From Nakamurella flavida (GTDB lineage Bacteria > Actinomycetota > Actinomycetes > Mycobacteriales > Nakamurellaceae), in the NCBI RefSeq assembly GCF_030811475.1, contig NZ_JAUSQV010000001.1:992001-1056000 (forward strand): a stretch of DNA of 64,000 bases, given 5' to 3'. Under the pieces are notes generated by a model, which made no database searches, was not told the origin of the DNA, and saw only the letters and a list, made by a program, of their open reading frames with translations. A program made the position numbers and the translations under genes. Positions 54,636 to 62,876 of the stretch are shown in pieces (positions within the stretch are counted from its first letter, which is position 1; every line of letters starts with the position of its first letter).

Positions 54636-56606
54636 ATGTCCCGAGCCTTCTCCCGGCGCGCCGGCAGCCTGTTGGCCGCCGGTCTGGCTGCCGTCGCCGT
54701 GCTGGCCGCCGCTCCCGCCCAGGCGGCCGAGATGGCCTCCATCGCACCATCTCTCGGCACCGTCCGAGCTGCCGTCGGCCCGGCGTACGCGGCCCCCGCC
54801 CTGTCGGTGACCACGACCGCCACCGCGGCCACCGCCTCGGTGACCCTGACCGCGGCGGTGGCCACCGCCGCCACCGAGGCCGGGGTGTGCGCCCAGGACG
54901 CGACCGGGACCTACCGCGACTTCCCGCGCGTCGCCGCTGTGACGCTCACCCCGGCCGGATGGAGCACCACGCTCAGCCGCAGCTTCCCGGTCGGGACCTA
55001 CACCTACTGGGGTTGCGCGAAGATCAACGGCGGCTGGTACAACATCGGTGCCCGCCAGACCTTCACCATCACCGGTGCGGCCGCCCCCGTCACCACCACA
55101 CCCGTCACCACCCCGGCACCGTCCACCAGCCCGGCCCCCTCCACCACCCCGGCCCCCTCCACCACCCCGGCCCCCTCCACCACCCCGGCCCCCTCCACCA
55201 GCCCGGCCCCGTCCACCAGCCCGGCACCGACCACCACCCCGGCCCCGACCGGCCCCACCAGCTACGGGTCCGCCGACCTCCAGGCCGTCGTGAGCGGCCA
55301 GTCGGTCACCGCGACGGCCCGGCTCACCGCCACCCGGCCGACGACCGCGGCCAGCGCGGGCATCTGCGTCAAGGACTCCGACGGCGTCAACCGCAACTTC
55401 CCGCTGGAGAGTGCCGTCGCCCTGACCCCGGCCGGTTTCGCCGAGACGGCCACCAAGTCCTTCGACCCGGGCACGTACACCTACTGGGGCTGCGTCAAGA
55501 TCGGCAGCGGGTGGTACGACGTCGGCGAGCGGAAGAGCTTCACCGTCGCCGTGCCGAACGGACCGATCATCCCGATCTTCCAGACCACCTACTCCGCAAC
55601 CGGTCTTGCGGCAACGGTGTCCGGTGCACAGGTCACCGCCACCGCCGCGATCAGCGCCACCCGCCTGGCCACCGCGTCGCAGGTGGGGATCTGCGTCAAG
55701 GACGCCCGGGGCGTCGACCAGGACTTCCCCAAGGAGACCGACGTCCTGCTCAGCCCCACCCCGCGGGTCGTCACCGCCACCCGGGTCTACGTCCCCGGCA
55801 CCTACACCTACCTGGGCTGCGCTCGCATCGGCACCGGCTGGTACCGATTCGGCACCCCGCAGACCTTCACCGTCGCCGCGGCCGGCGCCGTGGACGCCGG
55901 TGCCAGCGGCGAGCCGATGCCCAAGGGCGACCTGCCGGGCTTCACCCAGATCTTCAGCGAGGACTTCGGCGTCGCCCAGGGCGAGGGTCTGTTCCCCGGC
56001 GTCTACGGGGCGAAGTGGAAGAGCTACGACGGGTTCACCGACACCTCGCAGCGCGGCGACTACGACCAGGACATCATCTCGGTGCACGACGGGGTGCTCG
56101 ACATGCACCTGCGCACCGGCTCCGACGGCCGACCCAAGAGCGCCGCACCCATCCCGCTGCTCACCTCCGGCGGCACCGTCACCGGTCAGGTGTACGGCCG
56201 CTACTCCGTGCGCTTCAAGGCCGACGCCCTGCCCGGGTACGGCATGGCCGGTCTGCTCTGGCCGTCGAGCGGTGTGTGGGCCGACGGCGAGATCGACTAC
56301 CCGGAGGGCGGTCTGGACTCCACGATGTGGGCCTACACGCACTGCGTGGGCAACCCGCAGAAGAACTGCTCCTACCTGGACACCGCAGTGGCGTTCACCG
56401 GATGGCACACCGCGACCATCGAGTGGCTGCCCGGCCGCATCAACTACGTGCTGGACGGCACCACCCTGCAGACCGTCACCAACAACGTGCCGACCAAGGC
56501 CATGCAGTGGGTGCTGCAGACGGGCACCACCGGGGACGGGCCCGCAGCCACCACGGACGGGCACGTGCTCATCGACTGGGTGAGCGTCTGGAAGTACACC
56601 GGCTGA
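54636..56606 (+). CDS. Secreted multidomain glycoside hydrolase family 16 protein
   Basis: A 656-residue exported enzyme. A signal peptide (basic RRAG, hydrophobic LLAAGLAAVAVLAAAPAQA) is cut near residue 31. Three copies of an unknown beta-rich module of about 95 residues follow, near residues 51-145, 209-303 and 314-412. Each has a paired Cys pattern GxCxxD ... TYTYxGCxxI. A Pro/Thr/Ser linker of APSTTP units separates copies 1 and 2. The GH16 domain occupies about 430-656, with catalytic Glu552, Asp554 and Glu557 in EIDYPE. It should cut beta-glucan or a similar polymer outside the cell. The repeated modules may bind the polymer. Confidence 0.93.
   Translation: MSRAFSRRAGSLLAAGLAAVAVLAAAPAQAAEMASIAPSLGTVRAAVGPAYAAPALSVTTTATAATASVTLTAAVATAATEAGVCAQDATGTYRDFPRVAAVTLTPAGWSTTLSRSFPVGTYTYWGCAKINGGWYNIGARQTFTITGAAAPVTTTPVTTPAPSTSPAPSTTPAPSTTPAPSTTPAPSTSPAPSTSPAPTTTPAPTGPTSYGSADLQAVVSGQSVTATARLTATRPTTAASAGICVKDSDGVNRNFPLESAVALTPAGFAETATKSFDPGTYTYWGCVKIGSGWYDVGERKSFTVAVPNGPIIPIFQTTYSATGLAATVSGAQVTATAAISATRLATASQVGICVKDARGVDQDFPKETDVLLSPTPRVVTATRVYVPGTYTYLGCARIGTGWYRFGTPQTFTVAAAGAVDAGASGEPMPKGDLPGFTQIFSEDFGVAQGEGLFPGVYGAKWKSYDGFTDTSQRGDYDQDIISVHDGVLDMHLRTGSDGRPKSAAPIPLLTSGGTVTGQVYGRYSVRFKADALPGYGMAGLLWPSSGVWADGEIDYPEGGLDSTMWAYTHCVGNPQKNCSYLDTAVAFTGWHTATIEWLPGRINYVLDGTTLQTVTNNVPTKAMQWVLQTGTTGDGPAATTDGHVLIDWVSVWKYTG
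55116..55241 (+). repeat. Tandem 18-bp repeat in the GH16 Pro/Thr linker
   Basis: Seven units of 18 bp lie head to tail and encode APSTSP/APSTTP/APTTTP. Three central copies (55134-55187) are identical (gcc ccc tcc acc acc ccg). Identity at the DNA level points to recent expansion by slippage or unequal exchange. The unit number probably varies among strains and tunes linker length. Confidence 0.9.
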
Positions 56607-56748
56607 CCCCCGGGCAACCGGACCCGTCGACGGGCGTCACCGTGGCACCACGGTGAGGCCCGTCGGCACGCAGCGGACGCCCACCGCGCGGCGAGCACCG
56701 CCCGCCCAGCACCGCCCGACAGACACCGCACGACGAGAGGCGACGATC

Positions 56749-57714
56749 GTGTTCCGGCTTCCCGACTCCTGGGTGTGGGACTTCTGGACCGTCCAGGACG
56801 GACCCACCCATCACCTGTTCTTCCTGTACGCCTCCCGGGCCCTGCACGACCCGGACCGACGACACCTGCGGGCCTCCATCGGTCACGCGGTCTCCACCGA
56901 CCTGCGCACCTGGCAGCGGGTGGCCGACGCACTCGTGCACGGGGAGGCGGGCGAGTTCGACGCCACCGCCACCTGGACGGGGTCGGTGGTGCGCGGGCCC
57001 GACGGCACGTGGCACCTGTTCTACACCGGGACCACCGTGCACACCGACGGTCTGCTCCAGCAGATCGGCGTGGCCACCAGCACCGATCTGCTGCGGTGGG
57101 ACAAGCAGCCCGGGCCACTGCTCCGGGCCGACCCCCGGTGGTACGAAACCCTGGGCCAGTCGTTCTGGCGGGACGAACACTTCCGCGATCCGTGGGTGTT
57201 CGCGGACCCGCACGGGGACGGCTGGCACATGTTCGTCACCGCGCGGGCGCGGCACGGGGCGGTCGACGATCGTGGTGTCGTCGGGTACGCCCGCTCGACC
57301 GATCTGGCCACCTGGGACGTGCTGCCGCCGCTCACCGCGCCCGGGACGGGCTTCGGGCAGCTCGAGGTGCTCCAGCTGGTCCGGGTGGACGGGCGGTGGG
57401 TGTTGATCTTCAACTGCCTGGCCACCGAGTTCGCCGCCGCCCGCGCGGAGGCGGGCGGGCCGGGCGGGGTGTGGGCGGCCCGTGCGGACTCGCCCGTCGG
57501 ACCGTTCGACATCGCCCATGCCACCCGGCTCACCGACGAGCGCCTGTACGTCGGCAAGCTGATGCAGGACCGCACCGGCGCCTGGGTGATGCTCGCCTTC
57601 CGCAACGACGGCCCGGACGGGTTCGTCGGCTCGCTCACCGACCCGATGCCGGTGCGGTGGGATGCCGGCCGCCTCGTGGTGGAGGCGGCCGGTGCCCTGA
57701 TCCAGCCGGACTGA
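56749..57714 (+). CDS. Five-bladed beta-propeller glycosidase, GH32/GH68/GH43-like
   Basis: A 321-residue protein without a signal peptide. The first motif is FRLPDSWVWDFWTVQDGPTHHLFFL, with a catalytic-type Asp near WDFW, then ATWTGSVVRGPDGTWHLFYTGT and HFRDPWVFADPHGDGWHMF, the RDP motif with its Asp, and a Glu in GQLEVLQLV. This is the layout of GH32/68/43 propeller enzymes. GTG at 56749 follows GAGAGG. The substrate is perhaps a sucrose- or fructoside-like sugar, or arabinan. Its closeness to the GH16 gene suggests intracellular processing of released oligosaccharides. Confidence 0.85.
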   Translation: MFRLPDSWVWDFWTVQDGPTHHLFFLYASRALHDPDRRHLRASIGHAVSTDLRTWQRVADALVHGEAGEFDATATWTGSVVRGPDGTWHLFYTGTTVHTDGLLQQIGVATSTDLLRWDKQPGPLLRADPRWYETLGQSFWRDEHFRDPWVFADPHGDGWHMFVTARARHGAVDDRGVVGYARSTDLATWDVLPPLTAPGTGFGQLEVLQLVRVDGRWVLIFNCLATEFAAARAEAGGPGGVWAARADSPVGPFDIAHATRLTDERLYVGKLMQDRTGAWVMLAFRNDGPDGFVGSLTDPMPVRWDAGRLVVEAAGALIQPD

Positions 57715-57747
57715 CCCCTCGCACGGCCCGGCGTGGATGCCGCCGCG

Positions 57748-58230
57748 TCAGACGACGGCCGGCTCCTCGCGGGCGGCCCGCAGTGCGGCCACGTCGAACT
57801 TGCCCATGGTCATCATGGCGGCGGTGGCCCGCCCGGCCGCGGCCGGTTCCCCGCCCAGCAGCTCGCCGATGTCGGCCGGGATGACCTGCCAGGAGACGCC
57901 GAAGCGGTCCTTGAGCCAACCGCACCGGCCCTCCTGCCCACCGTCCGCGGTCAGCGCCGCCCAGAAGCGGTCGATCTCGGCCTGGTCGGCGCACGGGATC
58001 TGGAAGGAGATCGCTTCGGAGAAGGAGAACATCGGGCCGCCGTTCAGCCCCATGAACGGGTGGCCGTCCAGGTCGAACGTCACCGTCACCACCTGGCCCG
58101 GCTCGCCGTGTCCACCGGGCCCCTGCCGGGTCAGCCCGGTGATCGCGGAGTTCGGGAACACCGACAGGTAGAACTCCGCCGCCTGCTCGGCCTGGTCGTC
58201 GAACCACAGGCAGGTGGTCATCACCGCCAT
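57748..58230 (-). CDS. VOC-family protein (PhnB/3-demethylubiquinone methyltransferase-like)
   Basis: A 160-residue protein of the glyoxalase/bleomycin resistance fold. The motifs TCLWFDDQAEQAAEFYLSVFPNS, FMGLNGGPMFSFSEAISF and DRFGVSWQVIP are typical of the PhnB-like group often mislabelled as 3-demethylubiquinone methyltransferase. ATG follows GGAGG with an ideal spacer. No metal-binding triad is fully clear. A cytosolic protein of unknown reaction, probably transcribed alone. Confidence 0.9.
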   Translation of the reverse strand: MAVMTTCLWFDDQAEQAAEFYLSVFPNSAITGLTRQGPGGHGEPGQVVTVTFDLDGHPFMGLNGGPMFSFSEAISFQIPCADQAEIDRFWAALTADGGQEGRCGWLKDRFGVSWQVIPADIGELLGGEPAAAGRATAAMMTMGKFDVAALRAAREEPAVV

Positions 58231-58332
58231 CTGAGAACCTCCGTCGTTCCGGCGGCCCTCGCGGCACGCACACGGGTCAGACCGTATCGAGGCGCAGAAG
58301 TCATCGGTCCGGGTCCGGTCCGGCCGCCCGGC

Positions 58333-59253
58333 TCAGTCGGAGTGGTCGTGCTTGCGGCGCCGTCCGTGGTGCACCAGGTCGACGGGCGGACGGTGCTGGT
58401 CGGCGGCTTCGGCCGGGGCCTCACCGTCCGCCACCGTCTCCCCCTCCGGCTTCGGCTCCGGGGCGGGGCCGATGGCGCTGCCGAGCAGGCCGGCATTCGG
58501 CATGCTGACCATCCCCTCGTCGGTGTCGATGACGGTGTACATGATCCCGGCGCCGACGATGACGCCCTCGAAGGGCCCGCCCATGGCACCGCTGCGCACC
58601 TTCACCCGCTGCCCGGGCACGTAGGGCCGGGCGAACAGCAGGACCAGGCCGGCGAAGAAGTTGCCCAGCGTCTGCTGGGCGGCGATGCCGACGACGACAC
58701 CGGTGACCGCGCCGCCGATGAGCAGGTTGCCCAGGTTGACCTGGAGCAGGGACAACACCCCGAAGCCGACCGTGACGTAGGCCAGGATCATGCAGATCAG
58801 CCGGATCGCCGAGCCGGCCTCCACGTTCGCCCTGGCCTCGCTGACCCGGCCGAGCTCCCGGGCGATGGACCGGCCGGCGATCACGCCGGCCACCACGAAG
58901 ACGACGGTCAGGGCGATGACGATGGCCACCACCCCGGGCGCGGGGATGTCGAAACGCCAACCGAACAGGTCGAACTCGGCCTGGGTGGATCTGCGGACCC
59001 CGCCCAGGTTCGCCCCCACCGCGAAGGCGATCAGGCTGATGAGGAGCGTCGGCACGGCCCGCTTCAGGTCGGGCTTGGTGCGGCTGTTCACCGCGCCCAG
59101 CACGCTCCGGGACCGGCGGCGGGCCCGCACACCGAGGCTCTCGGTCTCCGGTTCGGCCGGGACCGACCCCGAGCGGGGAGAGGCCGGTTCGGCCGGAACC
59201 GGGTCGGTGGGCGGGACGGACGGCGCACTGGTCATGGCTGCCATGGTGGGCAT
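58333..59253 (-). CDS. Mechanosensitive ion channel family protein (MscS-like)
   Basis: A 306-residue membrane protein. A charged Pro-rich N-terminus precedes four helices; the last two form the MscS pore region GGAVTGVVVGIAAQQTLGNFFAGLVLLFARPYVPGQRV. A beta domain follows (GGPFEGVIVGAGIMYTVIDTDEGMVSMPN), then an acidic tail ending in a His/Arg-rich stretch. It probably releases solutes on hypo-osmotic shock. Three in-frame ATG codons (59253, 59244, 59235) are possible; the first has GGGGG in front. It lies 112 nt after the DUF389 gene. Confidence 0.9.
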   Translation of the reverse strand: MPTMAAMTSAPSVPPTDPVPAEPASPRSGSVPAEPETESLGVRARRRSRSVLGAVNSRTKPDLKRAVPTLLISLIAFAVGANLGGVRRSTQAEFDLFGWRFDIPAPGVVAIVIALTVVFVVAGVIAGRSIARELGRVSEARANVEAGSAIRLICMILAYVTVGFGVLSLLQVNLGNLLIGGAVTGVVVGIAAQQTLGNFFAGLVLLFARPYVPGQRVKVRSGAMGGPFEGVIVGAGIMYTVIDTDEGMVSMPNAGLLGSAIGPAPEPKPEGETVADGEAPAEAADQHRPPVDLVHHGRRRKHDHSD

Positions 59254-59365
59254 CGACCCCCGGCCCGATCAACTCCCCGGGGCCCGACGGGAGCATCGTC
59301 ACCACGCGGCAACCCCGGGCGCCGGCCCGGCCGCCATGTCCCCGGCCGCCCCCGGGCTGACCGGG

Positions 59366-60307
59366 TCAGGCGGCCCGGACGGCGGCCCGACGGATCGAGC
59401 GTCGTCGCACGGCGCGACGGAGGAGCAACATCGTCACCGCCGACGCGACGATGCCGACCACGTTGATACCGAGCTGGGCGGCCGAACCGGCCACCTTGTC
59501 CCACTCGTCGAGGACGAGCCCGACGGCCACGTACCCGGCCGCCGGCACCGTGGTGACCGAGATGAAGACACCGACCAGGGCGGTGGACTGCCGGCTGGTC
59601 AGCGACAACATCCCCGCGGCACCGGCGAGCACGGCCACCACGAAGGAGAGGAATCCCGGCTCGTAGATGAACTCCGTCTCGATGTTGAGGTCCACCAGTT
59701 CCGGGAAGAACACCTCCGTCCGGACCGCCACGAACGCCGCTGCCGCGGTCACCGCCATGGCCAGCGCGAATCCGATCAGCAGGGAGACCACGCCCCGCCG
59801 CATCAGAGCGGGTCGGCGTCGGACGAGCCCCACCGCGATGGCGGCCAGCGGGCCGAACTCCGGCCCGAGCACCATGGCTCCGACGATCGTGATCGCCGAG
59901 TCCGTGACGATCCCGATGCCGGCCAGCAGGGTCGCGATGGTCAGGAAGGTCAGGAACGTGCCGGTGAGTTCTGCGTCCTGGCCGACCCGGGCCTCCAGGT
60001 CTCGCCAGACCATCGCGTCGGTCGCGTTGCCCGGTGCCTGCACCGCGGCACGCTCGGCGCGGGTCGACACGCTGAGCTCGGTGGCGTCCACCGCGATGGA
60101 GCCGTCGCGGTCCAGACCCAGCGCGACGAGCTCCCCGATCAGGTCGTCGGCGCACTCCCGCACGACGTCGGCCTCCACGAGGTCGCCGAGGGGCAGCCGC
60201 GACGCCCCGGTCACCACGCTGAGGTGAGCCAGACCCGTCCAGCCCTCGAGCAGGGCGATGACCTCCGTGGACAGCGCAGCCGGGACCAGCAGTCGCAGAT
60301 GCAGCAT
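59366..60307 (-). CDS. DUF389 family membrane protein
   Basis: A 313-residue protein. The N-terminal 110 residues are cytosolic (HLRLLVPAALSTEVIALLEG). Then six or so membrane helices carry the family core IVTDSAITIVGAMVLGPEFGPLAAIAVGLV, with the conserved GAMVLGPEFGP. The function of the family is unknown, though some are labelled TIGR00341 or hydrophobic domain proteins. ATG follows GGAGG. It lies 27 nt after aspS on the same strand and is likely co-transcribed, a link that may only be positional. Confidence 0.9.
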   Translation of the reverse strand: MLHLRLLVPAALSTEVIALLEGWTGLAHLSVVTGASRLPLGDLVEADVVRECADDLIGELVALGLDRDGSIAVDATELSVSTRAERAAVQAPGNATDAMVWRDLEARVGQDAELTGTFLTFLTIATLLAGIGIVTDSAITIVGAMVLGPEFGPLAAIAVGLVRRRPALMRRGVVSLLIGFALAMAVTAAAAFVAVRTEVFFPELVDLNIETEFIYEPGFLSFVVAVLAGAAGMLSLTSRQSTALVGVFISVTTVPAAGYVAVGLVLDEWDKVAGSAAQLGINVVGIVASAVTMLLLRRAVRRRSIRRAAVRAA

Positions 60308-60334
60308 CCCGGCCTCCGCCGTCGGGTCGTCGGG

Positions 60335-62125
60335 TCAGCCGGCGGGACGCGGCGCCGGCGGCGGGGTGTCGACCCCGGCCTCCTTGCGCTGCGCGGCGGT
60401 GATCTGACCGGGGGCGCCGGTCAGCGGGTCGTAGCCGCCGCCGGACTTCGGGAACGCGATGACCTCGCGGATCGAGTCCTCCCCGGCCAGCAGCATGACG
60501 ATCCGGTCCCACCCGAAGGCGATGCCGCCGTGCGGCGGGGCGCCGAAGGTGAACGCGTCGAGCAGGAACCCGAACTTCTCCCGGGCGGTCGCCTCGTCCA
60601 GGCCCATCACCGCGAACACCCGCTCCTGGATGTCGCGGCGGTGGATACGGATGGAGCCACCACCGATCTCGTTGCCGTTGCAGACGATGTCGTAGGCGTA
60701 GGCCAGCGCGCTGCCCGGATCGGTGTCGAAGGTGTCGACGTGCTCGGGCTTGGGCGAGGTGAACGCGTGGTGCACGGCCGTCCAGGCGCCGCCGCCCACC
60801 GCCAAGTCGTCGGACTCCTCGGTGGACTGGAAGAGCGGAGCGTCCACCACCCAGCAGAACGCCCACGCGGACTCGTCGATCAGGCCGCCGCGGCGGGCGA
60901 TCTCCAGCCGGGCGGCGCCGAGCAGTTCCTGGGCCGAACGGCGCGGACCGGCCGCGAAGAACACGGCGTCCCCGACGTTCGCGCCGACGGCGGCGGCCAG
61001 CCCGGCCCGCTCGTCCTCGGAGATGTTCTTGGCCACCGGGCCACCCAGCACGATCTCGCCGTCCTCGCCGGCGGTCACCGTCACGTAGGCCAGACCGCGG
61101 TGCCCGCGCTGCTTGGCCCACTCCTGCCAGGCGTCGAAACCACGACGCGGGGTGGACGCCCCGCCGGGCTGGACGACAGCGCCGACGTACGGCGCCTGGA
61201 ACACCCGGAACGGGGTGGCGGCGAAGTACCCGGTCAGCTCGGTCAGCTCGAGATCGCAGCGCAGGTCCGGCTTGTCGGAGCCGTACCGGTCCATCGCGTC
61301 GGCGAAGGTGATGCGCGGCAACGGGGTCGGGATCTGGTACCCGATCAGCTTCCACAGCGCCGAGACGATCTCCTCGGCCAGCGCGATCACGTCGTCCTGG
61401 TCCACGAAGGACATCTCGACGTCGAGCTGGGTGAACTCCGGCTGGCGGTCCGCGCGGAAGTCCTCGTCGCGGTAGCAGCGGGCGATCTGGTAGTACCGCT
61501 CCATCCCCGCCACCATCAGCAGCTGCTTGAACAGCTGCGGGGACTGCGGCAACGCGTACCAGTTGCCGGGCCGCAGCCGGGCCGGGACGAGGAAGTCCCG
61601 CGCCCCCTCCGGCGTGGAGCGGGTCAGGGTCGGCGTCTCGATCTCGACGAACTCGTGGTCGTCCAGCACGGTGCGGGCGGCGCGGTTGACCGCACTGCGC
61701 AGCCGCAACGCGGCTGCCGGGCGGGCCCGGCGCAGATCCAGGTAGCGGTAGCGCAGCCGCGCCTCCTCACCGACCTGGGCCGAGGAGTCGTCGATCTGGA
61801 ACGGCAACGGCGCGGACTCGCTGAGCACCTCGAAGCCGGTGGCCGAGATCTCGATGTCACCGGTCGGCAGCTCGGGGTTGCCGTTGCCCTCGGGACGGAC
61901 CTCGACGGTGCCGCGCACCAGCAGGCAGAACTCGTTGCGCAGGCGGTGGGCCTGCTCGGCGACCTCGCCGGAGCGGAACACCACCTGCACCACGCCGCTG
62001 GCGTCGCGCAGATCGATGAAGATCACCCCGCCGTGGTCACGGCGGCGGGCCACCCAACCGGCCAACACCACCGAACTGCCCTCGTCGGTGGCACGCAGGG
62101 AACCGGCATCTCGATCGCGAAGCAC
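60335..62125 (-). CDS. aspS: Aspartyl-tRNA synthetase
   Basis: A 596-residue class IIb synthetase of bacterial length. The OB-fold anticodon domain starts at [19 protein letters not shown]. The catalytic core shows [45 protein letters not shown] split over motif 2, followed by the GAD insertion, and motif 3 [27 protein letters not shown]. The start is GTG at 62125. A TAGGAT -10 at 62177-62172 on the minus strand would give a 40-nt leader with AGGG before the start. Whether it is discriminating or also charges tRNA-Asn depends on GatCAB, not seen here. Confidence 0.97.
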   Translation of the reverse strand: MLRDRDAGSLRATDEGSSVVLAGWVARRRDHGGVIFIDLRDASGVVQVVFRSGEVAEQAHRLRNEFCLLVRGTVEVRPEGNGNPELPTGDIEISATGFEVLSESAPLPFQIDDSSAQVGEEARLRYRYLDLRRARPAAALRLRSAVNRAARTVLDDHEFVEIETPTLTRSTPEGARDFLVPARLRPGNWYALPQSPQLFKQLLMVAGMERYYQIARCYRDEDFRADRQPEFTQLDVEMSFVDQDDVIALAEEIVSALWKLIGYQIPTPLPRITFADAMDRYGSDKPDLRCDLELTELTGYFAATPFRVFQAPYVGAVVQPGGASTPRRGFDAWQEWAKQRGHRGLAYVTVTAGEDGEIVLGGPVAKNISEDERAGLAAAVGANVGDAVFFAAGPRRSAQELLGAARLEIARRGGLIDESAWAFCWVVDAPLFQSTEESDDLAVGGGAWTAVHHAFTSPKPEHVDTFDTDPGSALAYAYDIVCNGNEIGGGSIRIHRRDIQERVFAVMGLDEATAREKFGFLLDAFTFGAPPHGGIAFGWDRIVMLLAGEDSIREVIAFPKSGGGYDPLTGAPGQITAAQRKEAGVDTPPPAPRPAG

Positions 62126-62281
62126 AGCGACAATCCCTCAGGTCGATCACGCAGGAAATCCGAACCGATCGATCCTACGGCGCACGGTCCGGTGGATGTC
62201 CGTCCGCCGACCGCCCGGCCACCCCGCACGCGGACCACCCGGTCACACGGCGGAGGGCCGGCCCGGCGGAACACCCACGGT

Positions 62282-62509
62282 TCAGACGGAGAGGTGCTCC
62301 TGTGCCGGGCGGTGGAACTGCTGCACGTGGGAGGCCAGCTGCCCGAGCCGTTCGGTGCGGTCGGCGGCCCGGCCGTCGGCCGTCACCCATCGCACCCACT
62401 TCAGCTGGTCGTCGGGCCGCAGCGCCTGGAACGCGGTCAACGCGGCCCCGTCGTCGGTCAGCACGGTGGCCATGTCGTCGGGGATCGCCACGCCGTTGTC
62501 GGAGATCAT
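62282..62509 (-). CDS. Small YdeI/OmdA-like protein
   Basis: A 75-residue protein. FQALRPDDQLKWVRWVTADGRAADRTERLGQLAS matches, in two pieces, the Bacteriocin-protection/OmpD-associated C-terminal helix pair of the YdeI family (typical pattern F..L.P..Q...V.W....K...TR..R). The larger N-terminal domain of full YdeI proteins is missing, so it is a minimal member. ATG at 62509, with a GTG two codons earlier as the alternative. It lies 156 nt upstream of aspS on the same strand. Function unknown. Confidence 0.75.
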   Translation of the reverse strand: MISDNGVAIPDDMATVLTDDGAALTAFQALRPDDQLKWVRWVTADGRAADRTERLGQLASHVQQFHRPAQEHLSV

Positions 62510-62876
62510 CCGGTGCACTCCTGTTCGTCCGGTGGTCCCGCCGGCGCCCTGCCGACTAGGGCTCCAGTCTGCTCCGATCGGGCCCGGCGTGCGGGGTCCC
62601 GACGGGCGGATCACTCCCGCGCCGACGGCCGCGCCCGGTACTCCCGGTGACCGGGTGGCGGCAGGGCTCCGCCGGCCGGGTGAGGGGGGCCGGTGGCGAG
62701 GAAGATCCAGAACTGTGCGTGAGCTCACCCCGGCGTGCAGCCGTGCGTCCGCTAAGCTGGGGTTCTCCTGGAGCGTGTCGCGCTTCCTCGACGACGGATA
62801 CTTCATCTTTCGGGGCCTGCGACCCGTATCGATCAACCGGATCGATTCTGCTCCTCCCCGCAAGTGATGGGCTTAA
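62510..62876. other. 367-nt divergent intergenic region and long leader of the DEAD-box gene
   Basis: No coding region is convincing. A TAAGCT hexamer at 62753-62758 could be a -10 for the helicase gene, giving a leader of over 100 nt. Within it lies a stem of ATCGATC (62828-62834) and GATCGAT (62840-62846) with a 5-nt loop. Just before the ATG the sequence is AT-richer than the rest of the window. Long structured leaders are common for cold-inducible helicase genes. Confidence 0.5.

Noticed and set aside
55116-55241. Regularly spaced repeats resembling a CRISPR-like array
   Set aside because: The units are 18 bp, head to tail with no spacers, in frame within the GH16 gene and encode a Pro/Thr linker.
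57748-58230. 3-demethylubiquinone methyltransferase
   Set aside because: The protein has no SAM-binding motif; it is a VOC-fold protein and that label is a common misannotation.
58790-62650. A 1286-codon plus-strand open frame over DUF389 and aspS
   Set aside because: It is antisense to aspS, DUF389 and part of mscS, has no recognisable motif and runs through intergenic regions.
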